64,000 nucleotides of DNA from Claveliimonas bilis (GTDB taxonomy: Bacteria > Bacillota > Clostridia > Lachnospirales > Lachnospiraceae), in assembly GCF_020892095.1 (NCBI RefSeq), contig NZ_AP024845.1:1116001-1180000 (forward strand), given 5' to 3'. The translations under genes and the position numbers were made by a program. The notes under the pieces were generated by a model that was given only the letters and a program-made list of their open reading frames with translations, was not told where the DNA came from and ran no database searches. This document shows, piece after piece, positions 27,058 to 36,434 of the stretch (positions are counted from its first letter, which is position 1; each line of letters opens with the position of its first letter).

Positions 27058-29175
27058 TTATTCATTTTTTCCTGACAGAACTTTTTCCTGAACAGATTTC
27101 GGAACCGGTTTGTAACTCTCGAAGAACATAGAGTAGTTACCACGTCCCTGTGTTCTGGAACGTAAGTCTGTGGAATAGCCAAACATTTCGGAAAGCGGTA
27201 CGTGTGCACGTACGATCTTTCCTCCGCCCAGATCATCCATACCTTCGATCTGTCCACGGCGTGAGTTGATATCACCGATGATATCTCCCATGTATTCTTC
27301 CGGCATAGTTACTTCTACCTTCATAATAGGCTCAAGAAGTACAGGAGCAGCTTTCTTCATCGCATCCTTGAATGCCAGGGATCCGGCAATATGGAATGCC
27401 ATTTCACTGGAGTCGACTTCATGGTAAGAACCATCATAAACAGTAGCGTGCAGTCCGACTACCGGGAATCCGCCGAGGATACCGGATTTCATTGCTTCTT
27501 CGATACCTTCGCCTACTGCCGGGATGTATTCCTTCGGAATTGCTCCTCCGACTACAGTAGACTCGAACTTGTATGTCTCCTCACCGTTGACATCCATTGG
27601 CTCGAATTTTACTTTACAATGCCCGTACTGTCCACGTCCACCAGACTGTTTTGCATACTTGCTGTCTACATCAACTGCTTTAGTAAACGCCTCTTTGTAA
27701 GCAACCTGTGGTGCACCTACATTAGCTTCTACCTTAAATTCACGAAGCAGACGGTCTACGATGATCTCCAGGTGGAGCTCACCCATACCGGCGATGATCG
27801 TCTGACCTGTTTCCTGATCTGTATGAGCACGGAATGTCGGGTCTTCTTCTGCAAGTTTTGCAAGAGACTCACCAAGTTTACCCTGGGAAGCCTTTGTCTT
27901 AGGCTCGATAGCAAGCTCGATAACAGGTTCCGGGAACTCCATGGACTCCAGGATTACCGGATGCTGCTCATCACAGATTGTATCACCTGTTGTAGAGAAC
28001 TTAAATCCGATCGCTGCAGCGATATCTCCGGAGTAAACCTTATCCAGTTCCTGTCTCTTATTTGCGTGCATCTGAAGAATACGCCCTACACGTTCCTTCT
28101 TGCCTTTTGTTGCGTTTAATACATAGGAACCGGAATTTACAGTTCCTGAATAAACTCTGAAGTATGCCAGCTTACCTACGAACGGGTCTGTCATGATTTT
28201 GAATACGAGAGCAGAGAACGGCTCTTCATCAGAAGAATGTCTCTCAACTTCATTTCCGTCTTCGTCCTCACCCTTGATAGCAGGGATATCAGTCGGAGCC
28301 GGCATGTATTCAAGGATAGCATCCAGAAGTTTCTGAACACCTTTGTTTCTGTATGCAGATCCACAGCATACAGGAACAGCTGTACATTCGCATGTAGCCT
28401 TGCGGAGAACTGCTTTCAGCGCATCAACGGACGGCTCCTCACCTTCCAGATACTCCATCATCAGGTCATCATCCAGCTCGCAGATCTTCTCTACAAGTTC
28501 TGTATGATACAGTTCCGCATCATCTTTCATATCATCCGGAATATCCGTAACAGAAATGTCATCGCCCTTTTCATCATTATAGATGTAAGCCTGCATTTCC
28601 ATCAGGTCGATAATTCCTTTGAAATCATCTTCTTTGCCGATCGGCAGCTGAAGACAAATTGCATTTTTTCCTAATCTTGTCTTAATCTGCTCTACTGCGT
28701 TGTAAAAGTCAGCACCCAGGATGTCCATTTTATTGATGAAGGCCATACGTGGTACATTGTATGTGTCAGCCTGACGCCATACATTTTCTGACTGAGGTTC
28801 TACACCGCCTTTAGCACAGAATACGCCCACCGCACCGTCAAGTACGCGAAGTGAACGCTCAACCTCTACTGTAAAGTCAACGTGGCCCGGGGTATCAATG
28901 ATATTGATACGATGTTCCAAAGCGCCTTTTTTCGGCTTTGTCTTTTCTTCCAGAGTCCAGTGACATGTAGTAGCGGCTGAAGTAATTGTAATACCTCTTT
29001 CCTGCTCCTGCTCCATCCAGTCCATGGTAGCAGTACCTTCATGAGTATCACCAATTTTGTAGTTAACACCAGTGTAATACAGAATACGCTCTGTCAATGT
29101 TGTCTTACCAGCATCGATATGAGCCATAATACCAATATTTCTGGTTCTCTCCAATGGATATTCTCTTCCAGCCAA
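27058..29175 (-). CDS. fusA: Elongation factor G
   Basis: A full-length 705-residue translocase. G motifs [35 protein letters not shown] and [11 protein letters not shown]; domains II to V follow in order with [20 protein letters not shown] and the C-terminal [15 protein letters not shown]-like [18 protein letters not shown]. Starts 15 bases after the rpsG stop with AGGAAGAGACC-type site upstream; cotranscribed with rpsL and rpsG. Confidence 0.99.
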   Translation of the reverse strand: MAGREYPLERTRNIGIMAHIDAGKTTLTERILYYTGVNYKIGDTHEGTATMDWMEQEQERGITITSAATTCHWTLEEKTKPKKGALEHRINIIDTPGHVDFTVEVERSLRVLDGAVGVFCAKGGVEPQSENVWRQADTYNVPRMAFINKMDILGADFYNAVEQIKTRLGKNAICLQLPIGKEDDFKGIIDLMEMQAYIYNDEKGDDISVTDIPDDMKDDAELYHTELVEKICELDDDLMMEYLEGEEPSVDALKAVLRKATCECTAVPVCCGSAYRNKGVQKLLDAILEYMPAPTDIPAIKGEDEDGNEVERHSSDEEPFSALVFKIMTDPFVGKLAYFRVYSGTVNSGSYVLNATKGKKERVGRILQMHANKRQELDKVYSGDIAAAIGFKFSTTGDTICDEQHPVILESMEFPEPVIELAIEPKTKASQGKLGESLAKLAEEDPTFRAHTDQETGQTIIAGMGELHLEIIVDRLLREFKVEANVGAPQVAYKEAFTKAVDVDSKYAKQSGGRGQYGHCKVKFEPMDVNGEETYKFESTVVGGAIPKEYIPAVGEGIEEAMKSGILGGFPVVGLHATVYDGSYHEVDSSEMAFHIAGSLAFKDAMKKAAPVLLEPIMKVEVTMPEEYMGDIIGDINSRRGQIEGMDDLGGGKIVRAHVPLSEMFGYSTDLRSRTQGRGNYSMFFESYKPVPKSVQEKVLSGKNE

Positions 29176-29190
29176 GGTCTCTTCCTCCTA

Positions 29191-29691
<501 letters not shown>

Positions 29692-29744
29692 TCATCGGTA
29701 CTCACATGTGTCTTTCTAATGATACAGTGTAGTGCACAGGCCAT

Positions 29745-29775
29745 ACGGCAGGAAGAAACGCTTTCTTCTATCCGT
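29745..29775 (-). promoter_or_regulatory. Hairpin in the rpsL-rpsG intercistronic gap
   Basis: ACGG..GGAAGAAA (29745-29758) can pair with TTTCTTC..CCGT (29762-29775) with two mismatches. The gap is unusually long at 182 bases. In E. coli S7 represses its operon by binding this gap; whether that holds here is only a possibility. Confidence 0.35.
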
Positions 29776-29843
29776 AATACCTGTAACTTACTTCATCATA
29801 GTTCTGTTTGTGACTACAATTTTCTCTTACATTTACTAAGAGC

Positions 29844-30266
29844 TTATTTCTTTGCGTCTTTCGGTCTCTTTGCTCCGTATTTGGAACGAGCCTGTCTTCT
29901 CTTGGCAACACCTGCTGTATCAAGTGTTCCTCTTACGATGTGGTATCTTGTACCTGGAAGGTCCTTAACACGCCCTCCACGGATCAGAACAACACTATGC
30001 TCCTGAAGGTTATGTCCTTCTCCCGGAATATAGCTTGTTACTTCGATTCCGTTAGACAGACGAACTCTGGCGATCTTTCTAAGAGCTGAGTTAGGTTTCT
30101 TAGGTGTCGCTGTCTTAACAGCTGTACAAACGCCTCTCTTCTGCGGTGCAGATGCGTCTGTCGCTCTCTTCTTCAGGGAGTTGTATCCTTTCTGAAGTGC
30201 CGGTGCTGTTGACTTCTTTACAGATGTCTGACGTCCTTTTCTTACTAACTGGTTAAATGTTGGCAT
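29844..30266 (-). CDS. rpsL: 30S ribosomal protein S12
   Basis: A 140-residue S12 with the clostridial insertion near 18-30 ([20 protein letters not shown]). [11 protein letters not shown] and [13 protein letters not shown] keep lysine at the two classical streptomycin positions, so a drug-sensitive genotype is expected. AGGAGGTG precedes the ATG. First gene of the str group, with its own promoter 100 bases upstream and not linked to rpoC. Confidence 0.99.
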   Translation of the reverse strand: MPTFNQLVRKGRQTSVKKSTAPALQKGYNSLKKRATDASAPQKRGVCTAVKTATPKKPNSALRKIARVRLSNGIEVTSYIPGEGHNLQEHSVVLIRGGRVKDLPGTRYHIVRGTLDTAGVAKRRQARSKYGAKRPKDAKK

Positions 30267-30303
30267 TTCTTTTCACCTCCTACGATAAAAATAAGTTACG
30301 GGT

Positions 30304-30327
30304 TTTTAAACGTCATTCCGTTTAAAA
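30304..30327 (-). promoter_or_regulatory. Leader hairpin upstream of rpsL
   Basis: Perfect 9-base stem TTTTAAACG/CGTTTAAAA with a 6-base loop in the ~95-base leader of the str transcript. No T run follows, so it is not a terminator. Confidence 0.5.
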
Positions 30328-30367
30328 CGCGCAAAAAAATACTGCACATTTTTATACGCGCTAGATT

Positions 30368-30396
30368 ATTCTATTATGTCTAAGCCGAAAAGTCAA
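30368..30396 (-). promoter_or_regulatory. Sigma-A promoter of the str operon
   Basis: Minus strand TTGACT (30391-30396), 17-base spacer, TAGAAT (30368-30373); transcription would start near 30361. Confidence 0.75.
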
Positions 30397-30515
30397 GGGT
30401 ATAGCCCAAAATTCCTGAAAAAACAGGATTTCCCCTTTAAATAGAAAAGCTGAAGGATTTTCACAATGAACACCTATCAGCTATGTTAAAAATAATATTC
30501 AATTTTAATTTTGAC

Positions 30516-30544
30516 AAATTGGCTTACAAGTTGTAAGCCAATTT
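30516..30544 (-). terminator. Stem-loop at the end of the DUF1016 pseudogene
   Basis: AAATTGGCTTACA pairs with TGTAAGCCAATTT across a 3-base loop and overlaps the stop codon; the following T tract is weak. Confidence 0.5.
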
Positions 30545-31542
30545 ACTCAGACAGCTCATTTTCAATTTCTTCTACTGTTGGCAGACTACTTTTAAACTCC
30601 TCACGCAGTACCTTTGTCAATTCATATTCTGCAATCCCGATAGGCTGTGATATATCGTCAAGAGCATATTCTGCGACAACATCGTCTTTATCTTTACAAA
30701 TGAGTATTCCAATAGTCGGATTATCTTGGAATGTCTTCATCTGTTTATTAACAGCAGTTACATAAAAATTTAATTTTCCCGCGAACTTCGGCTTAAACTT
30801 TTCAGTTTTCAATTCTACCACCACATAACAATGCAGACGGGCATGGTAGAAAAGCAAATCAATATAAAAATCGCTTTCTCCAACACGAATATGGACTTGT
30901 CTGCCCATATAGGAAAATCCTGTGCCAAGCTCCAGTAAAAATTGCGTAATTTGGTTAACAAGGGCATCTTCTAATTCTTTTTCATCGTATTCTTCTCGGA
31001 GTGTGAGGAAATCAAAATTATATGGATTTTTCAAAGTCTGCACTGCCAAGTCTGATTGAGGCTCTGGAAGTTTTACAGAAAAATTAGTAATTGCTTTCCC
31101 CTGCCTATCATAGAGTCCGCTATCAATTTGATGTTCTAATACCGATCTGCTCCACCCGTTGTCCATTGTTTTCTGCACATAGAATAATGCTTCCGGAATG
31201 CTTTGGCATTTATAAACAATTCGCTGATTATGTCCCCACGGAATGCTTTTTACCATTTTTTCTATCATATCCGTTTGGCTTACAAATTCTGAACAGAAAA
31301 ACCCGACATATTCGGAAATGTTTTTTCAAATCTTTGCTCATAGCAGGCAGAAAAGAATCTCCCCATTTAGCAGTTTTCTGTTTTATCACAATGTCTCTGC
31401 CTATATCCCAATACAAATCCAGCATAGCATAATTCACTTTCACAGATGCCTTGATTTGGCTCTGCCTGATTTTTTGTTTTATGTTCTCTATCCAAGCTCT
31501 ATACTCCTCTGTTACCACAAAGCTAACCTCTCTACTTGTCAT
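30543..31542 (-). pseudogene. Broken DUF1016 (YhcG-type) PD-(D/E)XK nuclease gene
   Basis: The N-terminal part starts at 31542 (MTSREVSFVV, GGAGGAGC upstream) with NYAMLDLYWDIGRDIVIKQK, typical of DUF1016_N, and goes out of frame at an A6 run near 31322. Adding one A restores KTFPNMSGFSVQNL, which then hits a stop; the C-terminal nuclease resumes in a third frame (IPWGHNQRI... from about 31268) with FYIDLLFYHARLHCYVVVELK, the catalytic Asp and ExK. About 30 residues between the two parts are missing. So at least one frameshift and one internal deletion. The C-terminal half alone is a 241-codon frame and might still be translated. Confidence 0.8.
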
Positions 31543-31654
31543 GGATGCTCCTCCGATTAGTATTTCTACCAAAAGAAAACTTATGCTTCTCTATTTTATC
31601 ATAAACCAATCTCTTTTTTCAAACCCCTTAAGAAACATGCGACGTCAGCCACCA

Positions 31655-31690
31655 TAAAAAAAATACAGGGCTTCCTGCCCTGCATTTTTC
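31655..31690. terminator. Bidirectional terminator downstream of the VanZ gene
   Basis: CAGGGC (31666-31671) pairs with GCCCTG (31677-31682), flanked by an A9 run on the left and a T5 run on the right. Confidence 0.75.
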
Positions 31691-31775
31691 TTTCGCCTCA
31701 CGGCGTTTTCTATGCTTAATACTCCCTTGGCTTTTCCCGTCCCGGAACACTTGGCTACCGCCATAATATGCCCGA

Positions 31776-31856
31776 CGGATGCGCAGTGGATTTCTGCGGT
31801 TCCACAAAAACCGCCCTATGCGCAGGTATAATAACCACGCTGCGGTTATTATACCA
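31776..31856 (+). repeat. ~80 bp palindromic intergenic repeat, copy 2
   Basis: Same orientation and layout as 17075-17155: the GC hairpin with GGATTTCTGCGGTTCC at its centre and then the AT palindrome, here with CGCTGCG in place of CGATGTG at its middle, a change that keeps base pairing. Confidence 0.8.
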
Positions 31857-31902
31857 CAAAAGCCTGTCTGTTAAAAGTGTAATAAGCTGGAAATTTACTA
31901 TA

Positions 31903-32415
31903 TTATGTGGTTTTTTTTGTCTCCAATACTACATTTTCCGTTTCTTTCCTGCGATGCGCCGGCCGGGCAAGCAGAAAACTCACTGTAAGGAAAATCAAAA
32001 TACCGGCTGCCGCCCCCAGACTGTCGATCAGCACATCTGTCACTCTGCATCCTCTGCCGGGTACAAAGAGCTGATGAAATTCATCAGTTGCCGCATAAGC
32101 CGCCGCCGACAAAAAACTGGCAATGATCTGTCTTCTGCCTGCCAGCCCATAACTTTGGTACATCCCCATAAGAAGGACTGCAAAACAGGCGTATTCTGTG
32201 GCATGGGCCGCCTTTCTCACCGGATAATCTATTCGCTCGGCAAATGCTTCCTGTTCCTTTTCTGTCCATTTATCATAATCAGGCACGAAAACCTCTCCTG
32301 CTATTTTCCCAACCGAAAGACTCATATCGCTGGATTCATCCGCCGGCTGTGCCGAAAACCAGAAGATCAGACACATCCAGAAAAGGACCGCCGCTGTCAA
32401 TACTTTTCGTTTCAA
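31903..32415 (-). CDS. VanZ-family membrane protein
   Basis: A 170-residue protein with about four hydrophobic helices. It opens KRKVLTAAVLFWMCLIFWFS with the AQPADESS motif, then RKAAHATEYACFAVLLM and SAAAYAATDEFHQLFVPGRG, and VTDVLIDSLGAAAG, all VanZ hallmarks. The start is a TTG at 32415 with AAGGAATGG upstream. VanZ itself gives low-level teicoplanin resistance, but most family members have no known role. Confidence 0.88.
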   Translation of the reverse strand: MKRKVLTAAVLFWMCLIFWFSAQPADESSDMSLSVGKIAGEVFVPDYDKWTEKEQEAFAERIDYPVRKAAHATEYACFAVLLMGMYQSYGLAGRRQIIASFLSAAAYAATDEFHQLFVPGRGCRVTDVLIDSLGAAAGILIFLTVSFLLARPAHRRKETENVVLETKKTT

Positions 32416-32475
32416 TTCATTTCCATTCCTTCCGCTGCTTTTCTTCTGATTATTATAGCGATTCTCTTTCCCATG

Positions 32476-33426
32476 TCAAGGACTGACGCACAACCGGTCC
32501 ATGTGCTTTCTTTTTTGTTCCATAGAAGAGTGCACATACCGGTTCAGCGTAATATTTACATTGGCATGTCCCAGAATTTCACTTAAAGATTTAATATCGA
32601 ACCCCTCTTCAATACATCTGGTGGCAAACGTGTGGCGAAGCGCATGGTAATTGATCTCATTCATCCGGCATTCCCTAAGATACCGCTTAAAAATATTTTC
32701 CATGGTTCTCGGCTCAATAAATTTATCTGCCGTACCCGTAAGGACATATGCATTTTCCGGAGATTTCTCCAGAGTTTTCAATCTTTCCTGCAAAAAGAAG
32801 GGGATCGGAATATCCCTTCTCGAACAGCTGCTTTTCGGCTCTGTCACAATGATCTTGGTCTTCCTTCCCCCGCTCATTTTTACATCCTGTATTCTCTGCA
32901 TAGTAAAACGCACCTGCAGAAGTTCTTCCTTATTAATAATGTTTTCCTTTTTCAGCGCACAGACTTCGCCCAGTCTAAGTCCCATATACAGACTCAAAAG
33001 AACTCCCGTCTTAGTCAGGCTTTCATCACTCATCAGGAATTTCTCCAGCTTCCTCTGCTCCTGCCTCTCCAGGATATGGATCTGACTGTCACAGTTTTTC
33101 AGCCGTATCAGTTCGAAATGGCAGGGAAATTCCACATCCCAATAAGATGCATAACGGCAGATTTCCTTGAGCAGCGTTAAAATATCCTTGACTGTTTTCC
33201 CCGACAAGGCCTCTCCCCGCAAATTTCCTCCGGACAGCTTATCCTGTACAAACGCTTCCACGACAGCGGTTGTCATCTGTCCCGCTTTCACACTGCCAAG
33301 CTGAGGCAAAATATGGTTGCGCACCAGATTATTATACTTTACATAGGAAGATTCTTTAACGCGAAGCCTTACATTATCCAGCCACTGCCGGACAATTGCC
33401 TCAAATTCCATGTTTTCGTTCACCAT
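32476..33426 (-). CDS. Tyrosine-type site-specific recombinase
   Basis: A 316-residue integrase with an N-terminal SAM-like core-binding domain (about 1-110) and a complete catalytic domain: GLRLGEVCALKKENI (Arg I), NYHALRHTFATRCIEEGFDI (HxxR) and SEILGHANVNITLNRYVHSS (H and Tyr nucleophile). AAAGGAGG precedes the ATG. No phage genes or excisionase are next to it; it sits between two VanZ genes at the edge of the block that separates rpsL from the EPS locus. It could be a leftover island integrase or an invertase for a local switch. Confidence 0.9.
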   Translation of the reverse strand: MVNENMEFEAIVRQWLDNVRLRVKESSYVKYNNLVRNHILPQLGSVKAGQMTTAVVEAFVQDKLSGGNLRGEALSGKTVKDILTLLKEICRYASYWDVEFPCHFELIRLKNCDSQIHILERQEQRKLEKFLMSDESLTKTGVLLSLYMGLRLGEVCALKKENIINKEELLQVRFTMQRIQDVKMSGGRKTKIIVTEPKSSCSRRDIPIPFFLQERLKTLEKSPENAYVLTGTADKFIEPRTMENIFKRYLRECRMNEINYHALRHTFATRCIEEGFDIKSLSEILGHANVNITLNRYVHSSMEQKRKHMDRLCVSP

Positions 33427-33595
33427 CACGTGTGACCTCCTTTTTCTATAGTTTCTATAGATTATATAAGGAAATCACCGCGAAACTGCGTACGGCTTCA
33501 CGCAGAATACAGTCAGTTAACGTGCCTTTTCTTTTATTATTCCTTCTTTTTCAGAGCACGCTCGTGATCCAGGAGAAAAGGGATAAGCCGACAAT

Positions 33596-34189
33596 TTACA
33601 GACGCGCCTGTGCATACCGCCTTCTTTTCTTCGGCATCCGGCACTGGTTTCTCACCGGAGAGCGCAGGATATGGAAGAGACACCATCCCGCCATTGCTCC
33701 CACCGTATTATTAAAGATATCATCCAATTCGAAAAGGCCGATCTTATAAACAAGCTGGGTACTCTCCACCGCAATACTCAAAAACATCGACAGCATCAGC
33801 ACTTTCCAGAAAGACGCCTTTTTCAGCGCATCGTTCAAAAGGAAGCCCAACGGGAAAAACAGAGCGATATTATTGATCACTTCCATTCCAAGTTCCACAT
33901 TTCCGCCGAAAATCCACTCTTTATAGGACCAGAACATTTCCAGCTCATATCGATGCGATGTGCCAATCTCCCGGAATCCCAATGTGAAATAAGCGATGCC
34001 TGCCAGCTCTACAAGCAGACAGAAAATCGCCAGTACTTTTCTCAAAACAGGAGACAGCCTCGGGTTCAGCCAGTACATAAGAAGCATATACGTAATCACA
34101 AAAAGCAAAAGGAATTGCACCAGAAGCTGATTCTCCACATAATATATCTTTAAAAACCAAATCGCTTTCGCGATAAATTCCTGCAACAT
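33596..34189 (-). CDS. VanZ-family membrane protein, second copy
   Basis: A 197-residue membrane protein with about five hydrophobic helices. Motifs: NNIALFFPLGFLLNDALKK, FLSIAVESTQLVYKIGLFEL and LDDIFNNTVGAMAGWCLF, the VanZ pattern. Start chosen at MLQEFIAK with GAGGTGAAAG upstream; the frame extends to 34258 without a site. Divergent in sequence from the other VanZ gene 1.2 kb away, so not a recent duplicate. Confidence 0.87.
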   Translation of the reverse strand: MLQEFIAKAIWFLKIYYVENQLLVQFLLLFVITYMLLMYWLNPRLSPVLRKVLAIFCLLVELAGIAYFTLGFREIGTSHRYELEMFWSYKEWIFGGNVELGMEVINNIALFFPLGFLLNDALKKASFWKVLMLSMFLSIAVESTQLVYKIGLFELDDIFNNTVGAMAGWCLFHILRSPVRNQCRMPKKRRRYAQARL

Positions 34190-34424
34190 TCTTCTTTCAC
34201 CTCTGCTTTCGCAATTGTAGTATTTATAATATCCCCATGTACCAGGAAAAGCAATCAAAATTTACAGAAGATTTCCTTAAGATTTTCCTATTATATTTAT
34301 CCCAAAACCTCCCCTGACTTTCTTTTTCCCATTATCTGTTGTATACTTTACTCGTCACTTTATTATACTAAATCAAAGAGTTTTTTAGCTCTTCTTCCAA
34401 TTAAAACAATGAGGAAAAAGAAAT

Positions 34425-35678
34425 ATGAATAGAATTGCAGACTGGATTGCTTCCCATGAAGCAGAATTAACGGATATAGCCCATGATATTTTCTGTCACC
34501 CGGAGCTTGCTTATGAAGAAATCTATTCTTCCAAGCGCCTTGCATCCTTCCTGGAAAATCAGGGCTTTCAAATAACATGGAAAACAGCCGGCATTGACAC
34601 CGCTTTTACCGCCACCTGGGGAAATGGTTCGCCTCGTCTCGGCTTTCTGGCAGAATACGACGCCCTTCCGGAAATTGGCCATGCCTGCGGGCATAACCTT
34701 CTCGGCACAGGTGTATGCGCTGCTGCCTGTGCTTTAAAAAATGATATGGAAACTTCCAAAACTCCCGGTACTATCCTTGTCTACGGCTGTCCTGCTGAAG
34801 AAATCATGTCCGGAAAGATCGTCATGACAAAAGCAGGCGTATTTGACGACCTGGACGTTGCCGTCATGTGGCATCCATTTGACCGGAACCGGATCAGCAA
34901 CGATATCTGGCAGGCACAGGACGTAAAAAACTACACATTTCACGGAATCAGCGCCCATGCTTCCCGATCTCCCGAAGAGGGGCGAAGTGCGCTGGACGCT
35001 GCAGAGCTCATGAATATCGGCGTCAATTATCTTCGTGAACATGTACCGGGCGACGTGAGGATGCACTATGCCTATATCGATAATCACATCCCTGCCAATG
35101 TAGTTCCCGATACCGCAAAAACGAACTACTTCATCCGCTCTTCCCTAAGATCCCGCACGGAGGACGCAAGCCGGAGGGTGGATGACTGCGCCCGGGGCGC
35201 TGCACTCATGACCGGAACTTCTGTAGACATCGAACTGGTGAAAAGCTGTCGGGAAATGAAAATAAACCGCACACTGACCGAGCTTTACTACGAAGCTATG
35301 ACAAAAATCGACACCCCCACTTACACACAGGAAGAACTGGACTTTGCCGCCGAAATCAGCAAGGAAGCCAGGCTTAACAATCACGGCATTTATTTCACAG
35401 GGCTGGAACCGCTGGAAGATGAACCCATTCCCATCGCTATTGGAACGGATGCCTCCGAAGTCAGCCACGTTGTCCCTATGATCACCATCAGCGCTGCCAC
35501 CATGTGCAAGGGAACACCTCTTCATCACTGGGCTGCTGCCCGCCAGGCCGGCATGAGCATCGGTCACAAAGGGATGCTGTACGCTGCCAGATGCATGGCA
35601 GAAGGTACAAAGCTTCTCATAGAAACACCCGGTGCACTAGAAAAAGTATGGGAGGATCATCGCCGGGAAGAAAAATAA
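34425..35678 (+). CDS. M20-family amidohydrolase (AbgB-like)
   Basis: A 417-residue peptidase M20D enzyme like the p-aminobenzoyl-glutamate hydrolase B subunit and related aminoacylases. Metal site motifs: GFLAEYDALPEIGHACGHNL, VYGCPAEE and HPFDRN; the dimerisation lid contains GISAHASRSPEEGRSALDAA. AGGAAAAAG precedes the ATG. It is the only plus-strand gene in this part of the window. The stop codon touches the 132 bp structured repeat. Confidence 0.88.
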   Translation: MNRIADWIASHEAELTDIAHDIFCHPELAYEEIYSSKRLASFLENQGFQITWKTAGIDTAFTATWGNGSPRLGFLAEYDALPEIGHACGHNLLGTGVCAAACALKNDMETSKTPGTILVYGCPAEEIMSGKIVMTKAGVFDDLDVAVMWHPFDRNRISNDIWQAQDVKNYTFHGISAHASRSPEEGRSALDAAELMNIGVNYLREHVPGDVRMHYAYIDNHIPANVVPDTAKTNYFIRSSLRSRTEDASRRVDDCARGAALMTGTSVDIELVKSCREMKINRTLTELYYEAMTKIDTPTYTQEELDFAAEISKEARLNNHGIYFTGLEPLEDEPIPIAIGTDASEVSHVVPMITISAATMCKGTPLHHWAAARQAGMSIGHKGMLYAARCMAEGTKLLIETPGALEKVWEDHRREEK

Positions 35679-35808
35679 TAAAGAGTTCCGCAAGCGGAAC
35701 TCTCGCGCCGAGCGCGGTCGCTCTAGCGGCAAATTTCACTTCGCGCGAGTGCGCATCCCGCGGAGCGTTTTATTCAATAGGGAACGAAGTTTCCTATTGA
35801 ATAAAAAA
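35677..35808 (+). repeat. ~132 bp structured repeat, copy A
   Basis: Three hairpins in series: GAGTTCC/GGAACTC (35683-35702), a GC-rich middle (35703-35766) and a perfect 12-base stem TTATTCAATAGG/CCTATTGAATAA around GAACGAAGTTT. Copy B is at 54006-54140, same orientation. On the minus strand the element begins in the T run of a terminator. Confidence 0.85.
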
Positions 35809-35842
35809 CGCCTCTGTGCTTTTGAATGGCACAGAGGCGTTT
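35803..35842 (-). terminator. Terminator of the rpn operon
   Basis: AACGCCTCTGTGC (35807-35819) pairs with GCACAGAGGCGTT (35829-35841), 13 bases, with TTTTTTATT following on the minus strand. Confidence 0.85.
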
Positions 35843-35844
35843 CG

Positions 35845-36036
35845 TTACTTTCTTCTTATCTGCTTCAATGCACGAAAATACGCTGCTAACCTCTCTTTCT
35901 GTTCCGCCGAGAAGTCATGGCGACATTTCTCCCCTATCTTTTCATCTTCTATTGGCATCGGATCATAGACCGGACAGTCTCCAGCTGCTCTACTCTCTTT
36001 TTCCAGTCCTTCAAATATTCGGTCGCTGTCTATCAT
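35845..36036 (-). CDS. Small acidic hypothetical protein
   Basis: A 63-residue frame (MIDSDRIFEGLEKESRAAGD...) with a basic end KQIRRK; not recognised. It follows the small RpnS-like frame by about 30 bases and ends 3 bases before a strong terminator, so it looks like the last gene of the rpn unit. The ribosome site AAGGAT is weak. No membrane segment or known motif. Confidence 0.45.
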   Translation of the reverse strand: MIDSDRIFEGLEKESRAAGDCPVYDPMPIEDEKIGEKCRHDFSAEQKERLAAYFRALKQIRRK

Positions 36037-36067
36037 AATTCATATCCTTGGTGTTACAGAAGCACTT

Positions 36068-36232
36068 TTAAACTTCCGCTCCTTTACGTATTTCCTCGAT
36101 TTCCTCTTCACTCAGTCCACTGGCTTCTTTAATAAGACTGATTTCTGCTCCAGCTTTCAGAAGTCCTAAGATTAGTCGTCTTTGCTCTTGCTTTCGTCCT
36201 CTTTGTTCCATTCGTTCTGCAAAATTACTCAT
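36068..36232 (-). CDS. Stand-alone copy of the Rpn C-terminal domain (RpnS-like)
   Basis: A 54-residue frame from ATG 36232 (MSNFAERMEQRGRKQEQRRL) to TAA 36068. It matches the last 61 residues of the upstream Rpn gene closely: the 28 residues from RRLILGLLKAGAEISLIKEA to EEEIEEI are identical. The start corresponds exactly to an internal Met of that gene. In E. coli, small C-terminal proteins made from internal starts of rpn genes inhibit the full nuclease; by analogy this could be an extra inhibitor. A decayed duplication is the alternative. Confidence 0.6.
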   Translation of the reverse strand: MSNFAERMEQRGRKQEQRRLILGLLKAGAEISLIKEASGLSEEEIEEIRKGAEV

Positions 36233-36248
36233 AACGTCCCGCCTTTTC

Positions 36249-36434
36249 TCATATTTCCTGGAACTCTGATTTCTTGCTTATTTCTTCGATTTCCTCTTCG
36301 CTCAATCCACTAGCTTCTTTAATAAGACTGATTTCTGCCCCAGCTTTCAATAAGCCCAAAATCAATCTTCTCTCTGCTCTTTTCTCTCCCCTTTCCTCTC
36401 CCCTTTTCTCCATTCTTTCTCCAAAATTACTCAT
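36249..36434 (-). other. Possible intragenic reading frame within the rpn gene
   Basis: An in-frame ATG at 36432-36434 is preceded by AAAGGA (36444-36449) at 9-base spacing and would give the last 61 residues of the nuclease as a separate protein. The position and size fit the RpnS model from E. coli. Confidence 0.45.

Larger units (their letters stand above)
31543..31902. other. Intergenic region with terminator and repeat copy
   Basis: 360 bases between the DUF1016 remnant and the first VanZ gene. It holds a bidirectional terminator (31655-31690) and copy 2 of the ~80 bp repeat (31776-31856). No gene seen. Confidence 0.7.

Noticed and set aside
26559-28674. Plus-strand frames opposite tuf and fusA
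   Set aside because: They are antisense shadows of strongly conserved genes, Cys/Ser-rich and without ribosome sites.
31903-34189. Two VanZ genes as a glycopeptide-resistance locus
   Set aside because: No VanA/H/X/S/R genes are present, and VanZ-family proteins are common in Clostridia without any link to resistance.
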